Assembly (NCBI GenBank): GCA_030285985.1
Contig: CP127384.1
Coordinates: 1,848,501-1,912,500 of the forward strand
Direction: 5' to 3'
Length of the DNA stretch: 64,000 nucleotides
From: Aquidulcibacter paucihalophilus
GTDB lineage: Bacteria > Pseudomonadota > Alphaproteobacteria > Caulobacterales > Caulobacteraceae
Shown: positions 28,029 through 36,502 of the stretch, one piece after another
How positions within the stretch are numbered: the first letter of the stretch is position 1
Layout of the letters: each line of letters starts with the position of its first letter
Program-made: the position numbers and the translations under genes
The notes under the pieces: model-generated
What the model was told of the DNA's origin: nothing
Database searches by the model: none
The model's input: only the letters and a program-made list of their open reading frames with translations

Positions 28029-28416
28029 GGTCGGTTCGTCTTGGATTACAGGCCGCAAGGGGCGCAATTCGGGAGGCCGGAAGGGCGCATCATCGCCCCG
28101 GAAAGTCAAGGTTTGCGGGCCTGACAGGGGTCAAAAGACACCACCCGTCCGAAAATCCCGAAAAGCTGTCCTGTCGATACATTCGCCCCCTCCCTACGCG
28201 GTTGATGGGCCGAGGCTAGCGGAACCCTGCGTCAGGATCGGACGCAGGCGGGATTCCGGCGGCCCGGGGCGCGACTTTCGGGGCGGGAATGCCGGATCGA
28301 GGGTCGGGAAGGCGCAGAAGATCGGGGGCGGGAAGACAGCCCGCGCGTCCACAGGCGCGTAAGCTTGTCCACGGGCGTGCGCGCCGTGCCGTTCCGCGTC
28401 TGCTATGAGGGGCTCA
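28029..28416. other. Intergenic region between aspS and hdaA with two DnaA-box-like motifs
   Basis: A 388-base divergent gap. It holds TTGACT on the minus strand (28109-28104), a possible aspS -35 element, and two same-orientation motifs near hdaA, GCGTCCACA at 28345 and TTGTCCACG at 28365, spaced 20 bases. These resemble the DnaA box TTATCCACA only partly (6 and 7 of 9). A GCTATGAG at 28402-28409 could be the hdaA -10 element, which would give a very short leader. No small gene was supported here. Confidence 0.4.
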
Positions 28417-29100
28417 ATGACTCCCCGTCCCTCGCCCGCCGACCAGATGCGACTGCCGCTGCAGCGCGACCTGCCCGATGGGGCCGAGGGCTTTGTCGTG
28501 TCCGACTGCAACCGGGCCGCGGTCGAGGCCCTCGCGGACTGGCCCAATCTGATCGGCGGCGCGATGGCAATCTGCGGGCCGGCCGGCTGCGGCAAGAGCC
28601 GGCTGGGGCAGATCTGGGCCGAGCGCGTCGGGGCGGTGGCCATTCATGGCTCGGAGGCGGCGCAGATCGATCCGCTGGAGCTGGACGGCCGGCCGGTGCT
28701 GCTGGACCCGGCGCGGGAGGTCGATGACGAGACCCTGTTCCACCTGATCAACCTGGCCCAGGCACCGGGCGGGGCCCTGCTGCTGATCGCGCGATCGGCG
28801 CCGTCGAGCTGGGAGGCCGCCCTGCCCGACCTGCGCTCGCGGCTGGACGCGGTCCGGACGTTTCCCATGGGGGTCCCGGACGATGCGGTGCTGTCGGCGA
28901 TGCTGGAGGCCCGGTTCGCCGAGCGCGGCATTCGGCCGCAAAAGGATGTGGTGCCCTTTCTGCTGAGACGGATCGACCGTTCAGCAGCGGCCGCGGCGGA
29001 TGTGGTCGAACGGCTGGACGCCCTGCACAGGCCGGTGACCCGGGCGCTGGCGCGGGAGGTCGTGGAGGGTGCGGAGGCGAGCGGGGAGTTGTTTGAGTGA
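28417..29100 (+). CDS. hdaA: HdaA-type regulator of DnaA activity
   Basis: A 227-residue DnaA-family protein lacking the DNA-binding domain, as expected for Hda/HdaA. These proteins bind the sliding clamp and stimulate ATP hydrolysis by DnaA, preventing re-initiation. Visible are the clamp-binding QMRLPLQRD at residues 11-19 and a Walker A loop ICGPAGCGKSRLGQIW. The sensor region is divergent, as in Caulobacter HdaA. The ATG at 28417 has AGGGG 4 bases upstream; an ATG at 28405 is the alternative. The DUF559 cassette follows on the opposite strand. Confidence 0.9.
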   Translation: MTPRPSPADQMRLPLQRDLPDGAEGFVVSDCNRAAVEALADWPNLIGGAMAICGPAGCGKSRLGQIWAERVGAVAIHGSEAAQIDPLELDGRPVLLDPAREVDDETLFHLINLAQAPGGALLLIARSAPSSWEAALPDLRSRLDAVRTFPMGVPDDAVLSAMLEARFAERGIRPQKDVVPFLLRRIDRSAAAAADVVERLDALHRPVTRALAREVVEGAEASGELFE

Positions 29101-29108
29101 GACTCATT

Positions 29109-29164
29109 CCTTCTCCCCTTGGGGGAGAAGGTGTCAGGCGGAGCCTGACGGATGAGGGGGATGT
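29109..29164 (+). repeat. REP-like double hairpin, copy A (downstream of the DUF559 gene)
   Basis: Two adjacent hairpins. The first is CCTTCTCCCC-TTG-GGGGAGAAGG (29109-29131); the second is TCAGGC-GGA-GCCTGA (29134-29148). Then comes the tail CGGATGAGGGGGATGT. Copy B at 29522-29578 repeats the same layout in the opposite orientation. The stop codon of the DUF559 gene (TGA, 29136-29134) lies in the second stem, so the repeat supplies the protein's C-terminal residues and stop. Confidence 0.88.
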
Positions 29165-29514
29165 GACCGGACACTCGCTACGTGCCGCCGAATCGCGTCC
29201 AGCAACTCGTTCGGATTCCGCAGAAAAGCCTCGTTCCCGAACCGAAGGGTGATGAACCCGGCGTCCGCCAGCTTCAAATCACGCTCCGCATCCACGACCT
29301 CCCGAAGCCTGTGGATGCCGCCGTCCAGCTCGATCACAAGCTTGAACTCGGGACAGAGGAAGTCTGCGATCGCGCCCGCGACCGGGACCTGACGGCGGAA
29401 TTTCAGGCCCTCGAAATTTCGGCCCCGCAGCATTTTCCAGAGGTGAGCTTCCGCGCCCGTCATGTCAGACCGGAGTCGACGCGCTTGCCGCGTTCTGGAT
29501 TCTGTCTGGTGCAT
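29134..29514 (-). CDS. DUF559 domain protein, Vsr/restriction-endonuclease-like fold
   Basis: A 126-residue DUF559 protein, related in fold to very-short-patch repair (Vsr) and other PD-(D/E)XK nucleases. The family core is visible: MTGAEAHLWKMLRGRNFEGL, KFRRQVPVAGAIADFLCPEF, and LVIELDGGIHRLREVVDAERD, where the aspartate and glutamate would bind metal, then ITLRFGNEAFLRNPNELLDAI. The start ATG is 7 bases from REP copy B, whose GAGGGGG tail is the only Shine-Dalgarno-like sequence, about 11 bases upstream. The last residues are encoded by REP copy A. It has no operon partner of its own. Biochemical activity is unproven for this family. Confidence 0.88.
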   Translation of the reverse strand: MHQTESRTRQARRLRSDMTGAEAHLWKMLRGRNFEGLKFRRQVPVAGAIADFLCPEFKLVIELDGGIHRLREVVDAERDLKLADAGFITLRFGNEAFLRNPNELLDAIRRHVASVRSHPPHPSGSA

Positions 29515-29521
29515 CGCCCTG

Positions 29522-29578
29522 ACATCCCCCTCATCCGACCCGCTGCGCGGGCCACCTTCTCCCCCTGAGGGGAGAAGG
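29522..29578 (-). repeat. REP-like double hairpin, copy B (upstream of the DUF559 gene)
   Basis: Read on the minus strand: CCTTCTCCCC-loop-GGGGAGAAGG, then GCCCGC-GCA-GCGGGT, then CGGATGAGGGGGATGT. The outer parts match copy A almost base for base, while the second stem has a different sequence that still pairs, which is compensatory change. It starts 7 bases after the gatB stop codon and ends 7 bases before the DUF559 ATG. Confidence 0.88.
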
Positions 29579-29585
29579 AAGCGAA

Positions 29586-31085
29586 CTAAAGCCCCAGCTT
29601 GGCCTTCAGGATGTCGTTGACCGCGGCCGGATTGGCCTTGCCGCCGGTGGCCTTCATGACCTGACCGACGAACCAGCCGAGCGACTGGGGCTTCTCGGCG
29701 ACGCCGGCGGCCTTGTCGGGGTTGGCGACGATGATCTCGTCGATGGCCTGTTCGATCGCGCCGGTGTCGGTGACCTGTTTGAGGCCGTGTTTCTCGACGA
29801 CCTCGGCGGGCGAGCCCTCGCCGTTCCAGACGTAGTCGAAGACCTCCTTGGCGATCTTGGACGAGATCACATTGGTCTCGATCAGTTCGACCAGCTGGGC
29901 GACGTGGGCGGCCGGGACCGGGCTCTGGTCGAAGTCGAGATGGTCGGCGGCGAGGCGGGCCGACAGCTCGTTCGTCACCCAGTTGGACACCAGCTTCGCA
30001 TCACGGCCTTTTGCCGCCGCTTCGAAATAGTCGGCCTTGGCCTGTTCCGAGATCAGCACCACGGCGTCGTATTGCGACAGGCCGTAGTCGGCCATCAGCC
30101 GGCGGCGCTTGGCGTCCGGCAATTCGGGCAGTGACGCCTTGATGCCGTCGATCCAGGCCTGTTCCAGCTCCAGCGGCAGCAGGTCGGGGTCCGGGAAGTA
30201 GCGATAGTCCATCGCCTCTTCCTTGGAGCGCATCGAACGGGTCTCGCCGGCCGTCGGGTCGTAGAGGCGGGTCTCCTGATCGATCTTGCCGCCGTCCTCG
30301 AGGATCTCGATCTGGCGCCGGGCCTCATAGTTGATGGCCTGGGAGATGAAGCGGAACGAGTTGACGTTCTTGATCTCGCAGCGCGTGCCCAGATGGCTGA
30401 AATCACCGGTCGCCTTGAACTTCTCGTACTGGCCCTCGCGGCAGACGGAGACGTTGACGTCGGCGCGCAGATTACCCTTCTCCATGTCGCCGTCGCAGGT
30501 GCCGAGATAGATCAGGATGGTTCTGATCTTCTTGACGTAAGCCACGGCTTCTTCAGGGGAACGGATGTCCGGACGCGACACGATCTCCATCAGGGCCGTG
30601 CCGGCGCGGTTCAGGTCGACGTAGCTCTCGGTCGGCGACAGGTCGTGGATCAGCTTGCCCGCGTCCTGCTCCAGATGCAGGCGCTCGATGCCGACGTTGA
30701 AGAAGGAGCCGTCCTCGGCCTCCACCTCGACGACGCCCTCGCCGACGATCGGGAAGTAGAGCTGGCTGATCTGATAGCCGGTCGGCAGGTCGGGGTAGAA
30801 ATAGTTCTTCCGGTCGAACTGGCTGCGTTTGTTGATCTGCGCATTGAGGCCAAGGCCGGTGCGGACGGCCTGTTCGACGCAGTATTTGTTCAGGGTCGGC
30901 AACATGCCGGGGAAGCCGGCGTCGACCAGCGACACCTGCTCGTTCGGCCCCGCGCCGAAGCCGACGGCGGCACCCGAGAACAGCTTGGCCTTCGACGCTA
31001 CCTGGGCGTGGATCTCCAGCCCCATGACGATTTCCCACGGGCCGGTTCGGCCCTGGATGAGTTTGGACGTGTCAGCTTGGATCAT
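29586..31085 (-). CDS. gatB: Asp/Glu-tRNA(Asn/Gln) amidotransferase subunit B
   Basis: GatB binds the misacylated tRNA, activates the Asp or Glu side chain with ATP and receives ammonia from GatA. The 499-residue protein starts [13 protein letters not shown] and contains [20 protein letters not shown] and [15 protein letters not shown]. The C-terminal YqeY-like tail domain ends [19 protein letters not shown]. It is complete and normal. It is the third gat gene on this strand, separated from gatA by a low-GC gene. Confidence 0.97.
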   Translation of the reverse strand: MIQADTSKLIQGRTGPWEIVMGLEIHAQVASKAKLFSGAAVGFGAGPNEQVSLVDAGFPGMLPTLNKYCVEQAVRTGLGLNAQINKRSQFDRKNYFYPDLPTGYQISQLYFPIVGEGVVEVEAEDGSFFNVGIERLHLEQDAGKLIHDLSPTESYVDLNRAGTALMEIVSRPDIRSPEEAVAYVKKIRTILIYLGTCDGDMEKGNLRADVNVSVCREGQYEKFKATGDFSHLGTRCEIKNVNSFRFISQAINYEARRQIEILEDGGKIDQETRLYDPTAGETRSMRSKEEAMDYRYFPDPDLLPLELEQAWIDGIKASLPELPDAKRRRLMADYGLSQYDAVVLISEQAKADYFEAAAKGRDAKLVSNWVTNELSARLAADHLDFDQSPVPAAHVAQLVELIETNVISSKIAKEVFDYVWNGEGSPAEVVEKHGLKQVTDTGAIEQAIDEIIVANPDKAAGVAEKPQSLGWFVGQVMKATGGKANPAAVNDILKAKLGL

Positions 31086-31126
31086 TCTCGCTTTTCGACG
31101 GCGGAGGCCCCTAGATCAACCCTGTT

Positions 31127-31591
31127 TTAGCGGAGCGCTCTGCCGCCAGCTTCAATAGCCAGGGCCTGCCAACGAGTTTCATCAGTTTGGGTGCCGAGCT
31201 TGTCCAATTCAGACGATACGCTTTCGTCAGCCATCAGATCACCCATAGCGATCTCGCCTACTGCGCTGAACGCCTCCTCAACGGCGGTAAACCCCTCATA
31301 CCGGAGTGCGAGGATGGCTTGTGGCCGGCAATCCTCAAGCACGAGACGCTCCATCAGCCGGGCGGTCGCGATTGTATTCTCTTGACGACGGGCTTCAGAA
31401 ATATTCGAAAAATCGGAAACTGCCGGATGATCGGCAATCGCCCCGAAGAGCCAGCGAACAAACGCCAGTCGGTCCTCAGGTGAAGTCGATGCTACGATGC
31501 AGCGCTTGAGATCATCGGCATATACCTCGGCCTTGGCAGTTCCTGCGGAGAGTAGCGAGGCGGCTACAAGAGCCATAAGACCCAGTTTCAT
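31127..31591 (-). CDS. Low-GC exported hypothetical protein inside the gat cluster
   Basis: A 154-residue protein with a signal peptide (MKLGLMALVAASLLSAGTAKA) and an alpha-helical mature part. Two cysteines (KRCIVAS and LEDCRPQ) probably pair in the periplasm. No family was recognised. Two sampled 60-base lines of this gene have 48-50% G+C, against roughly 65% or more in neighbours, and its codons use more A/T third bases. It interrupts gatC-gatA-gatB and is 41 bases upstream of gatB, so it may ride on the gat transcript. The composition suggests recent acquisition. Confidence 0.8.
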   Translation of the reverse strand: MKLGLMALVAASLLSAGTAKAEVYADDLKRCIVASTSPEDRLAFVRWLFGAIADHPAVSDFSNISEARRQENTIATARLMERLVLEDCRPQAILALRYEGFTAVEEAFSAVGEIAMGDLMADESVSSELDKLGTQTDETRWQALAIEAGGRALR

Positions 31592-31671
31592 TCTTTACTC
31601 CCAGCCGACGGAAGAATCCGTTCGCACCTTAACATAGAGTTTTATCGACTAACCCCTTTAGGTCGAGTCTA

Positions 31672-33150
31672 TCACCACCACTTCTCAGGCTTCGCGACAA
31701 ACCCCGCCGCATCTTCCAGCGCGCTGGCGACCTGGAAGACCGTCGCCTCATCCAGCGCCTTGCCGATGACCTGGAGGCCCAGCGGCAGGCCGCCCTTGTC
31801 GACGCCCGCGGGCACGGAGATGCCCGGCAGGCCGGCGAGGTTGGCGGTGACGGTGAAGATGTCGTTCAGATACATCTGCAGCGGGTCGATCTGCCTGTCG
31901 CCGATCGCAAATGCCGCTGACGGCGTAGAGGGCGTCACGATGGCGTCGACCTTGTCCCAGACGGCGTCAAAATCCATGGCGATGCGGCGACGGACCTTGA
32001 GGGCGCGGACATAATAGGCGTCGTAGAAGCCGGCCGAGAGCACATAGGCGCCGATGGTCAGGCGACGCTGGACCTCCTTGCCGAAGCCCTCGGCGCGGCT
32101 GGTTTCATAGAGGTCGGCCAGGCTGGTCGTGCCCTCGGCGCGGTGGCCGAAGCGCATGCCGTCGTAGCGGGCCAGGTTGGACGAGGCCTCGGCGGGAGCG
32201 ATGATGTAATAGGCCGGCAGGGCGTATTTGGTGTGCGGCAGGCTGATCGGCACGATCTCGCAGCCGGCGGCCTTGAGCCATGCGATGCCCTGGTCCCACA
32301 GCGCCTGGATCTCGGCCGGCATGCCGTCGACGACGTATTCCTTGGGCACGCCGATGCGCAGGCCCTTGACCGACTGGCCGAGGGACCGGGTCCAGTCGGG
32401 CGTCTCGACGTCGAGACTGGTGGCGTCCTTCGGGTCGTAGGAGCACATCGAGCGCAGCAGGATGGCGGCGTCCTCGACCGTCTTGGTGATCGGGCCGGCC
32501 TGATCGAGCGAACTGGCGAAGGCGACCATGCCGAAACGGCTGGCGCGGCCATAGGTGGGCTTGATCCCGACCGTGCCGGTGAAGGCGGCGGGCTGGCGGA
32601 TCGAGCCGCCGGTGTCGGAGGCGGTGGCGGCGAGGCAGAGGTCGCCGGCGACGGCCGAGGCCGAGCCGCCCGAGCTGCCGCCCGGGGTCAGATCAGCATT
32701 GGAAGTCGTTGACTTCCATGGGTTCACGACCGGGCCGAACGCCGAGGTCTCGTTGGACGAGCCCATGGCGAACTCGTCCATGTTGAGCTTGCCCAGCATG
32801 ACCGCACCGTCGCGCCACAGGTTGGCGGTGACGGTGGACTCATAGGGCGGCACGAACCCGCGCAGCATGTTGGAGCCGGCGGTGGTCTGGACGCCGTCGG
32901 TGCAGAACAGGTCCTTGATCCCGAGCGGCGCGCCTTCGAGGGCACCGCCCTCCCCCTTGGCCAGCTTCGCGTCAGAGGCGCGGGCCATGGCGAGGGCCTT
33001 GTCCGTGGTCTGGACGACGAAGGCGTTCAGGCGCGGATTGGCGGCGTCGATGCCGGCGACGAAGGCCTTGGTGATTTCCTCGGACGAGAAGTCGCGGGCC
33101 TTGAGGCCGTCGAGGGCGGCTTTCAGCGTGAACTTGGTCAGGTCGGACAT
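31672..33150 (-). CDS. gatA: Asp/Glu-tRNA(Asn/Gln) amidotransferase subunit A
   Basis: GatA is the glutaminase subunit that frees ammonia for GatB. The 492-residue amidase-signature enzyme has the catalytic lysine in [11 protein letters not shown] and the Ser-cisSer part of the triad in [14 protein letters not shown] and [14 protein letters not shown]. The ATG at 33150 yields the standard N-terminus [13 protein letters not shown] and sits 1 base after the gatC stop; longer readings would overlap gatC. Confidence 0.97.
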   Translation of the reverse strand: MSDLTKFTLKAALDGLKARDFSSEEITKAFVAGIDAANPRLNAFVVQTTDKALAMARASDAKLAKGEGGALEGAPLGIKDLFCTDGVQTTAGSNMLRGFVPPYESTVTANLWRDGAVMLGKLNMDEFAMGSSNETSAFGPVVNPWKSTTSNADLTPGGSSGGSASAVAGDLCLAATASDTGGSIRQPAAFTGTVGIKPTYGRASRFGMVAFASSLDQAGPITKTVEDAAILLRSMCSYDPKDATSLDVETPDWTRSLGQSVKGLRIGVPKEYVVDGMPAEIQALWDQGIAWLKAAGCEIVPISLPHTKYALPAYYIIAPAEASSNLARYDGMRFGHRAEGTTSLADLYETSRAEGFGKEVQRRLTIGAYVLSAGFYDAYYVRALKVRRRIAMDFDAVWDKVDAIVTPSTPSAAFAIGDRQIDPLQMYLNDIFTVTANLAGLPGISVPAGVDKGGLPLGLQVIGKALDEATVFQVASALEDAAGFVAKPEKWW

Positions 33151-33151
33151 T

Positions 33152-33439
33152 CTATTCGACCACCTTGGGCACAACGAAGAAGCCGTCGGCCGAGCGCGGG
33201 GCGTTGCCGAGCACGTCAGCAACCTTGTCGCCGTCGGAGACGACGTCGTCGCGCAGGCGCATGGGCTGGGCCACGTTGGAGGTCATGGGCTCGACGCCGT
33301 CGACGTCGACCTCGTTGAGCTGTTCGATCCAGGCGAGGATGCCGTTCAGCTCGGCCGCGAGCGGCTCGAGCCTGTCCTCGGGGGTCTTGATGCGGGCGAG
33401 GTGCGCCACGCGGCGCACGGTCGCGGCGTCGATGGCCAT
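33152..33439 (-). CDS. gatC: Asp/Glu-tRNA(Asn/Gln) amidotransferase subunit C
   Basis: GatC is the small wrap-around subunit that stabilises GatA-GatB. The 95-residue protein has [20 protein letters not shown] at the start, [11 protein letters not shown] in the middle and the closing [10 protein letters not shown]. The ATG at 33439 follows GGAGGG and is the clear choice over an upstream ATG. It heads gatC-gatA-(low-GC gene)-gatB. Confidence 0.96.
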   Translation of the reverse strand: MAIDAATVRRVAHLARIKTPEDRLEPLAAELNGILAWIEQLNEVDVDGVEPMTSNVAQPMRLRDDVVSDGDKVADVLGNAPRSADGFFVVPKVVE

Positions 33440-33519
33440 GCGGCCCTCCAATGCGAAACCAGAACGGGCGGGATTAGCGTTCCAGCCCCGGTTTCACAAG
33501 GATTCTGACGCCCTCCGCG

Positions 33520-34035
33520 TCACTGCGCCGGCGTGACCGTCACCGTGGCCGGGACCGAGCCGTCGGTGGCGACCGCCCAACCGACGATGATCCGCCGGGT
33601 CCGGCTGCTGATATTGCCCGAGGCCTCGTCCATCACGCTCTCGCTGATCTCCAGATCGACCCGCCCCGGCGCCTCGGACAGGACGCGGTAGTCGAGGAAG
33701 TCACCGATGCGGAAGACGCGCCAGCCCTCGGCCGGAGAATCGAAGAAGGCGACGTGGGTGTAGAGGCCGTTCATCGCCGGATCGCCGCCGGCCGTGCCGA
33801 ACAGTTTGATGGTGTGGTCGCCCTGACGCATCAGCGGGGTCAGCTCGACGACGGCGGCGGCCCATTGGTTGCCGTCTTCCGTGTCCGGCTGGACCGTGGC
33901 GGCGGGGCCTGCGGCAGTCAGGGGCGCGGCGGCGGGTGCCGTCTGTTCAGCCGGAATGGCGGCCTTGCGGCTCTCGACCTGGGCGTCGCAGGCGGCCAGT
34001 CCGAGCAGGGCGGCGAGGAAGGTTACGGGCTTCAT
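33520..34035 (-). CDS. Hypothetical lipoprotein
   Basis: A 171-residue exported lipoprotein. The signal peptide MKPVTFLAALLGLAAC ends in the lipobox LAAC. A short Ala/Pro-rich linker leads to a beta-rich domain (for instance NGLYTHVAFFDSPAEGWRVFR and GRVDLEISESVMDEAS). No known family was recognised. The start at 34035 was chosen because it begins the signal peptide and is preceded by GGAG. It is divergent from ruvX with 72 bases between the starts. Confidence 0.75.
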   Translation of the reverse strand: MKPVTFLAALLGLAACDAQVESRKAAIPAEQTAPAAAPLTAAGPAATVQPDTEDGNQWAAAVVELTPLMRQGDHTIKLFGTAGGDPAMNGLYTHVAFFDSPAEGWRVFRIGDFLDYRVLSEAPGRVDLEISESVMDEASGNISSRTRRIIVGWAVATDGSVPATVTVTPAQ

Positions 34036-34107
34036 CGGAGATTCTCCCAACAGCAACGGCGCAGCTTGCACTTTGACAGGGCGGCTCGCCAGTCCTACCG
34101 CCAAGCC

Positions 34108-34575
34108 GTGACAGTTCTATCGCTCGAAGACCTCGCCGCCTCCACCCCGCCGGGCACGCCGTGGCTGGGGCTGGATCTGGGCGAAAAGACCATCGGCGTG
34201 GCGGTCAGCGATACGACGCGGATGATCGCCAGTCCGCTGTCCCTGGTCCGCAAGACGAAATTCACCGACGACGCCCATGCGGTGCTGAAGCTGATGGACG
34301 GGCGCAAGGCGTCGGGGCTGGTGATCGGCCTGCCGCTGAACATGGATGGCAGCGAGGGACCGCGGGCGCAGTCGTGCCGGGCCTTCGCCCGCAATCTGCA
34401 GCGTATCCGCGCCGTGCCCTGCGCCTTCCAGGACGAGCGGCTGTCGACCAGCGCGGTCGAGCGGTTCCTGATCGAGGAGCTGGACCTCAACCGCAAGCGC
34501 CGCGCCAATGTGATCGACCGCACCGCCGCCGCCTGGATATTGCAGGGCGCGCTGGACCGGTTGCGCATCGGATGA
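34108..34575 (+). CDS. ruvX: Putative pre-16S rRNA nuclease / Holliday junction resolvase RuvX (YqgF)
   Basis: A 155-residue RNase H-fold protein of the YqgF/RuvX family, implicated in 16S rRNA 5'-end maturation and, in some species, junction resolution. The catalytic aspartates are in GLDLGEKTIGVAVSD and in the C-terminal DRTAAAWILQ, with the glutamate in FQDERLSTSAVE. The start is a GTG at 34108. Its stop overlaps the AEC transporter start by ATGA. Confidence 0.93.
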   Translation: MTVLSLEDLAASTPPGTPWLGLDLGEKTIGVAVSDTTRMIASPLSLVRKTKFTDDAHAVLKLMDGRKASGLVIGLPLNMDGSEGPRAQSCRAFARNLQRIRAVPCAFQDERLSTSAVERFLIEELDLNRKRRANVIDRTAAAWILQGALDRLRIG

Positions 34576-35495
34576 CAGGGCTGATCCTCGGCATCGTCCC
34601 GGTCTTCGTGCTGATCGCCATCGGCTACGGCTTGAGAAAATCAGACTTCCTGCCCGATGCGACCTGGCGGCCGATCGAGAAGCTGTCGATCCATCTGCTG
34701 TATCCGGGCTTTCTGATCCCGGCGATCTGGAACGCCGATCTGTCGGGCGGCAGCGCCGGGGCGGCGGGGGCCAGCGCGGTGATCGCCGTGCTGATCGTGG
34801 CGGCCATCACCCTGCTGTCGAAGCCGCTGATGACCATCGACGGCCCGGCCTTCACCAGCGTGCTGCAGGGGGTGATCCGCTGGAACAGCTTCGTCTTCCT
34901 GCCGGTGATCCAGTCGACCTTCGGGGCCGAGGGGTTGGCGCTGGCGGCGGTGATGATCGCGGCGATCATTCCGGTGACCAATATCGTCTGCGTCGTGGCC
35001 CTGGCGCGTTGGGGGGCGGACCAGAGAGGCACGCGGCCACTGGCGCTGGCGAAGGCGGTGTTCTCCAATCCGATCCTGCTGGCCTGCCTGATCGGTCTGG
35101 CGCTGAATTTCGCGGGTGTGCCGCGGCTGACCGGGATTTCGGAGACGCTGGAGCTGCTGGGCGGGGCGGCGCTGCCGCTGGGCCTGATCGTCGCCGGCGC
35201 GGGGCTGAGCTTCGCCGAGGTGGCGCGGCGCAAATGGACGGTGATGAGCGTCAGCTTCGTCAAACTGGTGCTGATGCCGCCGCTGATGTGGGGGATGTGC
35301 GTCCTGCTGGGCGGGGATGAGCTGGCGCAGGGCGTGGCGCTGCTGTGCGGCGCGGCACCGGGCGCAGCGGCCAGCTATATCCTCGCGCGGCAGATGGGCG
35401 GGGATGCACCGCTGATGGCCGGGATCGTGGCGCTGACGACGGTCGGAAGCGCCTTGAGCATCCCGATCCTGCTGGCGCTATTCCATCTGGCCTAG
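34572..35495 (+). CDS. AEC (auxin efflux carrier) family transporter
   Basis: A 307-residue membrane protein with about ten segments, in two halves of five, typical of the AEC/MFP efflux family. The N-half contains [18 protein letters not shown] and the C-half [13 protein letters not shown] and [18 protein letters not shown]. Substrates in bacteria include malate and other organic anions and are not predictable here. It is coupled to ruvX by a 4-base overlap and followed by pyrB after 23 bases. Confidence 0.87.
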   Translation: MTGLILGIVPVFVLIAIGYGLRKSDFLPDATWRPIEKLSIHLLYPGFLIPAIWNADLSGGSAGAAGASAVIAVLIVAAITLLSKPLMTIDGPAFTSVLQGVIRWNSFVFLPVIQSTFGAEGLALAAVMIAAIIPVTNIVCVVALARWGADQRGTRPLALAKAVFSNPILLACLIGLALNFAGVPRLTGISETLELLGGAALPLGLIVAGAGLSFAEVARRKWTVMSVSFVKLVLMPPLMWGMCVLLGGDELAQGVALLCGAAPGAAASYILARQMGGDAPLMAGIVALTTVGSALSIPILLALFHLA

Positions 35496-35518
35496 ATGCA
35501 CCCTATAGGCGGGCCTCG

Positions 35519-36502
35519 ATGAGCCAGCCTGCCGCCCTCACCGATCTGATTCTCGAGCGGCTGGCGCCGTTCCCGCGCAGCCATTTCCTGTCCGCGGGCG
35601 ATCTGAACGCCGCGACCACCCCGCCGCTGCTGGATCTGGCCGACGCCTTCGTCGACTTCAATCGCCAGTCGTCAAAGTCGCTGGACCTGATGCGCGGGCG
35701 CACGGTCATGAACCTGTTCTTCGAGAACTCGACCCGCACCAGCGCATCGTTCGAGATCGCGGCCAAGCGGCTGGGCGCGGATGTGACAGCGCTGAGCCCG
35801 CGCACCTCGTCCACCGCCAAGGGCGAGACCCTGATCGATACGGCGGCGACGCTGAACGCGATGAAGCCCGATGTGCTGGTGGTGCGCCACGGTGCCTCGG
35901 GTGCCGCGGCCCTGCTGTCGCAGAAGGTCGGCTGCGCGGTGGTCAACGCCGGCGACGGGCGGCATGAGCATCCGACCCAGGCGCTTCTGGATCTGCTGAG
36001 CCTGCGCCGGGCCTTCGGCGACGTGGGCGGACTGACGGTCGCGATCTGCGGCGACATCGCCCACAGCCGGGTGGCGCGGTCCAATGTCTCGATGCTGTCA
36101 ATGATGGGGGCGCGGGTGCGGCTGATCGGGCCGCCGACCCTGGTGCCCGGCGACGCCGACCGCTGGGGCTGCGAGGTCTTCCACGACATGCGCGAGGGCC
36201 TGAGAGGCTGCGACGTCGTGATGATGCTGCGGCTGCAGCTGGAGCGGATGGAGGGGGCGCTGATCCCCTCGACCCGCGAGTATTTCCGCTTCTGGGGTCT
36301 GGACCGCGAGAAGCTGTCCTGGGCGAACGCCGGGGCGAAGGTGATGCATCCGGGGCCGATGAACCGCGGCGTGGAGATCGATTCCGACGTGGCCGACGAT
36401 CTGAGCGTCTCGCTGATCCAGGATCAGGTCGAGATGGGGGTGGCGGCGCGGATGGCGGTGCTGGCGGCACTCTCCGCACGGCTGGATGGAGACGCGGCAT
36501 GA
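35519..36502 (+). CDS. pyrB: Aspartate carbamoyltransferase catalytic subunit
   Basis: PyrB makes carbamoyl-aspartate, the committed step of pyrimidine synthesis. The 327-residue protein has the carbamoyl-phosphate loop [19 protein letters not shown], the K-loop motif [16 protein letters not shown], and [16 protein letters not shown]. The ATG at 35519 gives the normal start. The next gene begins inside its stop (ATGA) and encodes a dihydroorotase-like protein without a metal site, the arrangement of class A ATCases, where such a partner is needed for assembly. Confidence 0.97.
   Translation: MSQPAALTDLILERLAPFPRSHFLSAGDLNAATTPPLLDLADAFVDFNRQSSKSLDLMRGRTVMNLFFENSTRTSASFEIAAKRLGADVTALSPRTSSTAKGETLIDTAATLNAMKPDVLVVRHGASGAAALLSQKVGCAVVNAGDGRHEHPTQALLDLLSLRRAFGDVGGLTVAICGDIAHSRVARSNVSMLSMMGARVRLIGPPTLVPGDADRWGCEVFHDMREGLRGCDVVMMLRLQLERMEGALIPSTREYFRFWGLDREKLSWANAGAKVMHPGPMNRGVEIDSDVADDLSVSLIQDQVEMGVAARMAVLAALSARLDGDAA

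Noticed and set aside
28029..28109. Upstream extension of aspS to an ATG at 28109
   Set aside because: The added 27 residues do not match the family, whose N-terminus fits the ATG at 28028.
26226..28124. Open frame of about 632 codons opposite aspS
   Set aside because: Shadow of aspS; composition is repetitive in Val, Glu, Asp and Gly, without domains.
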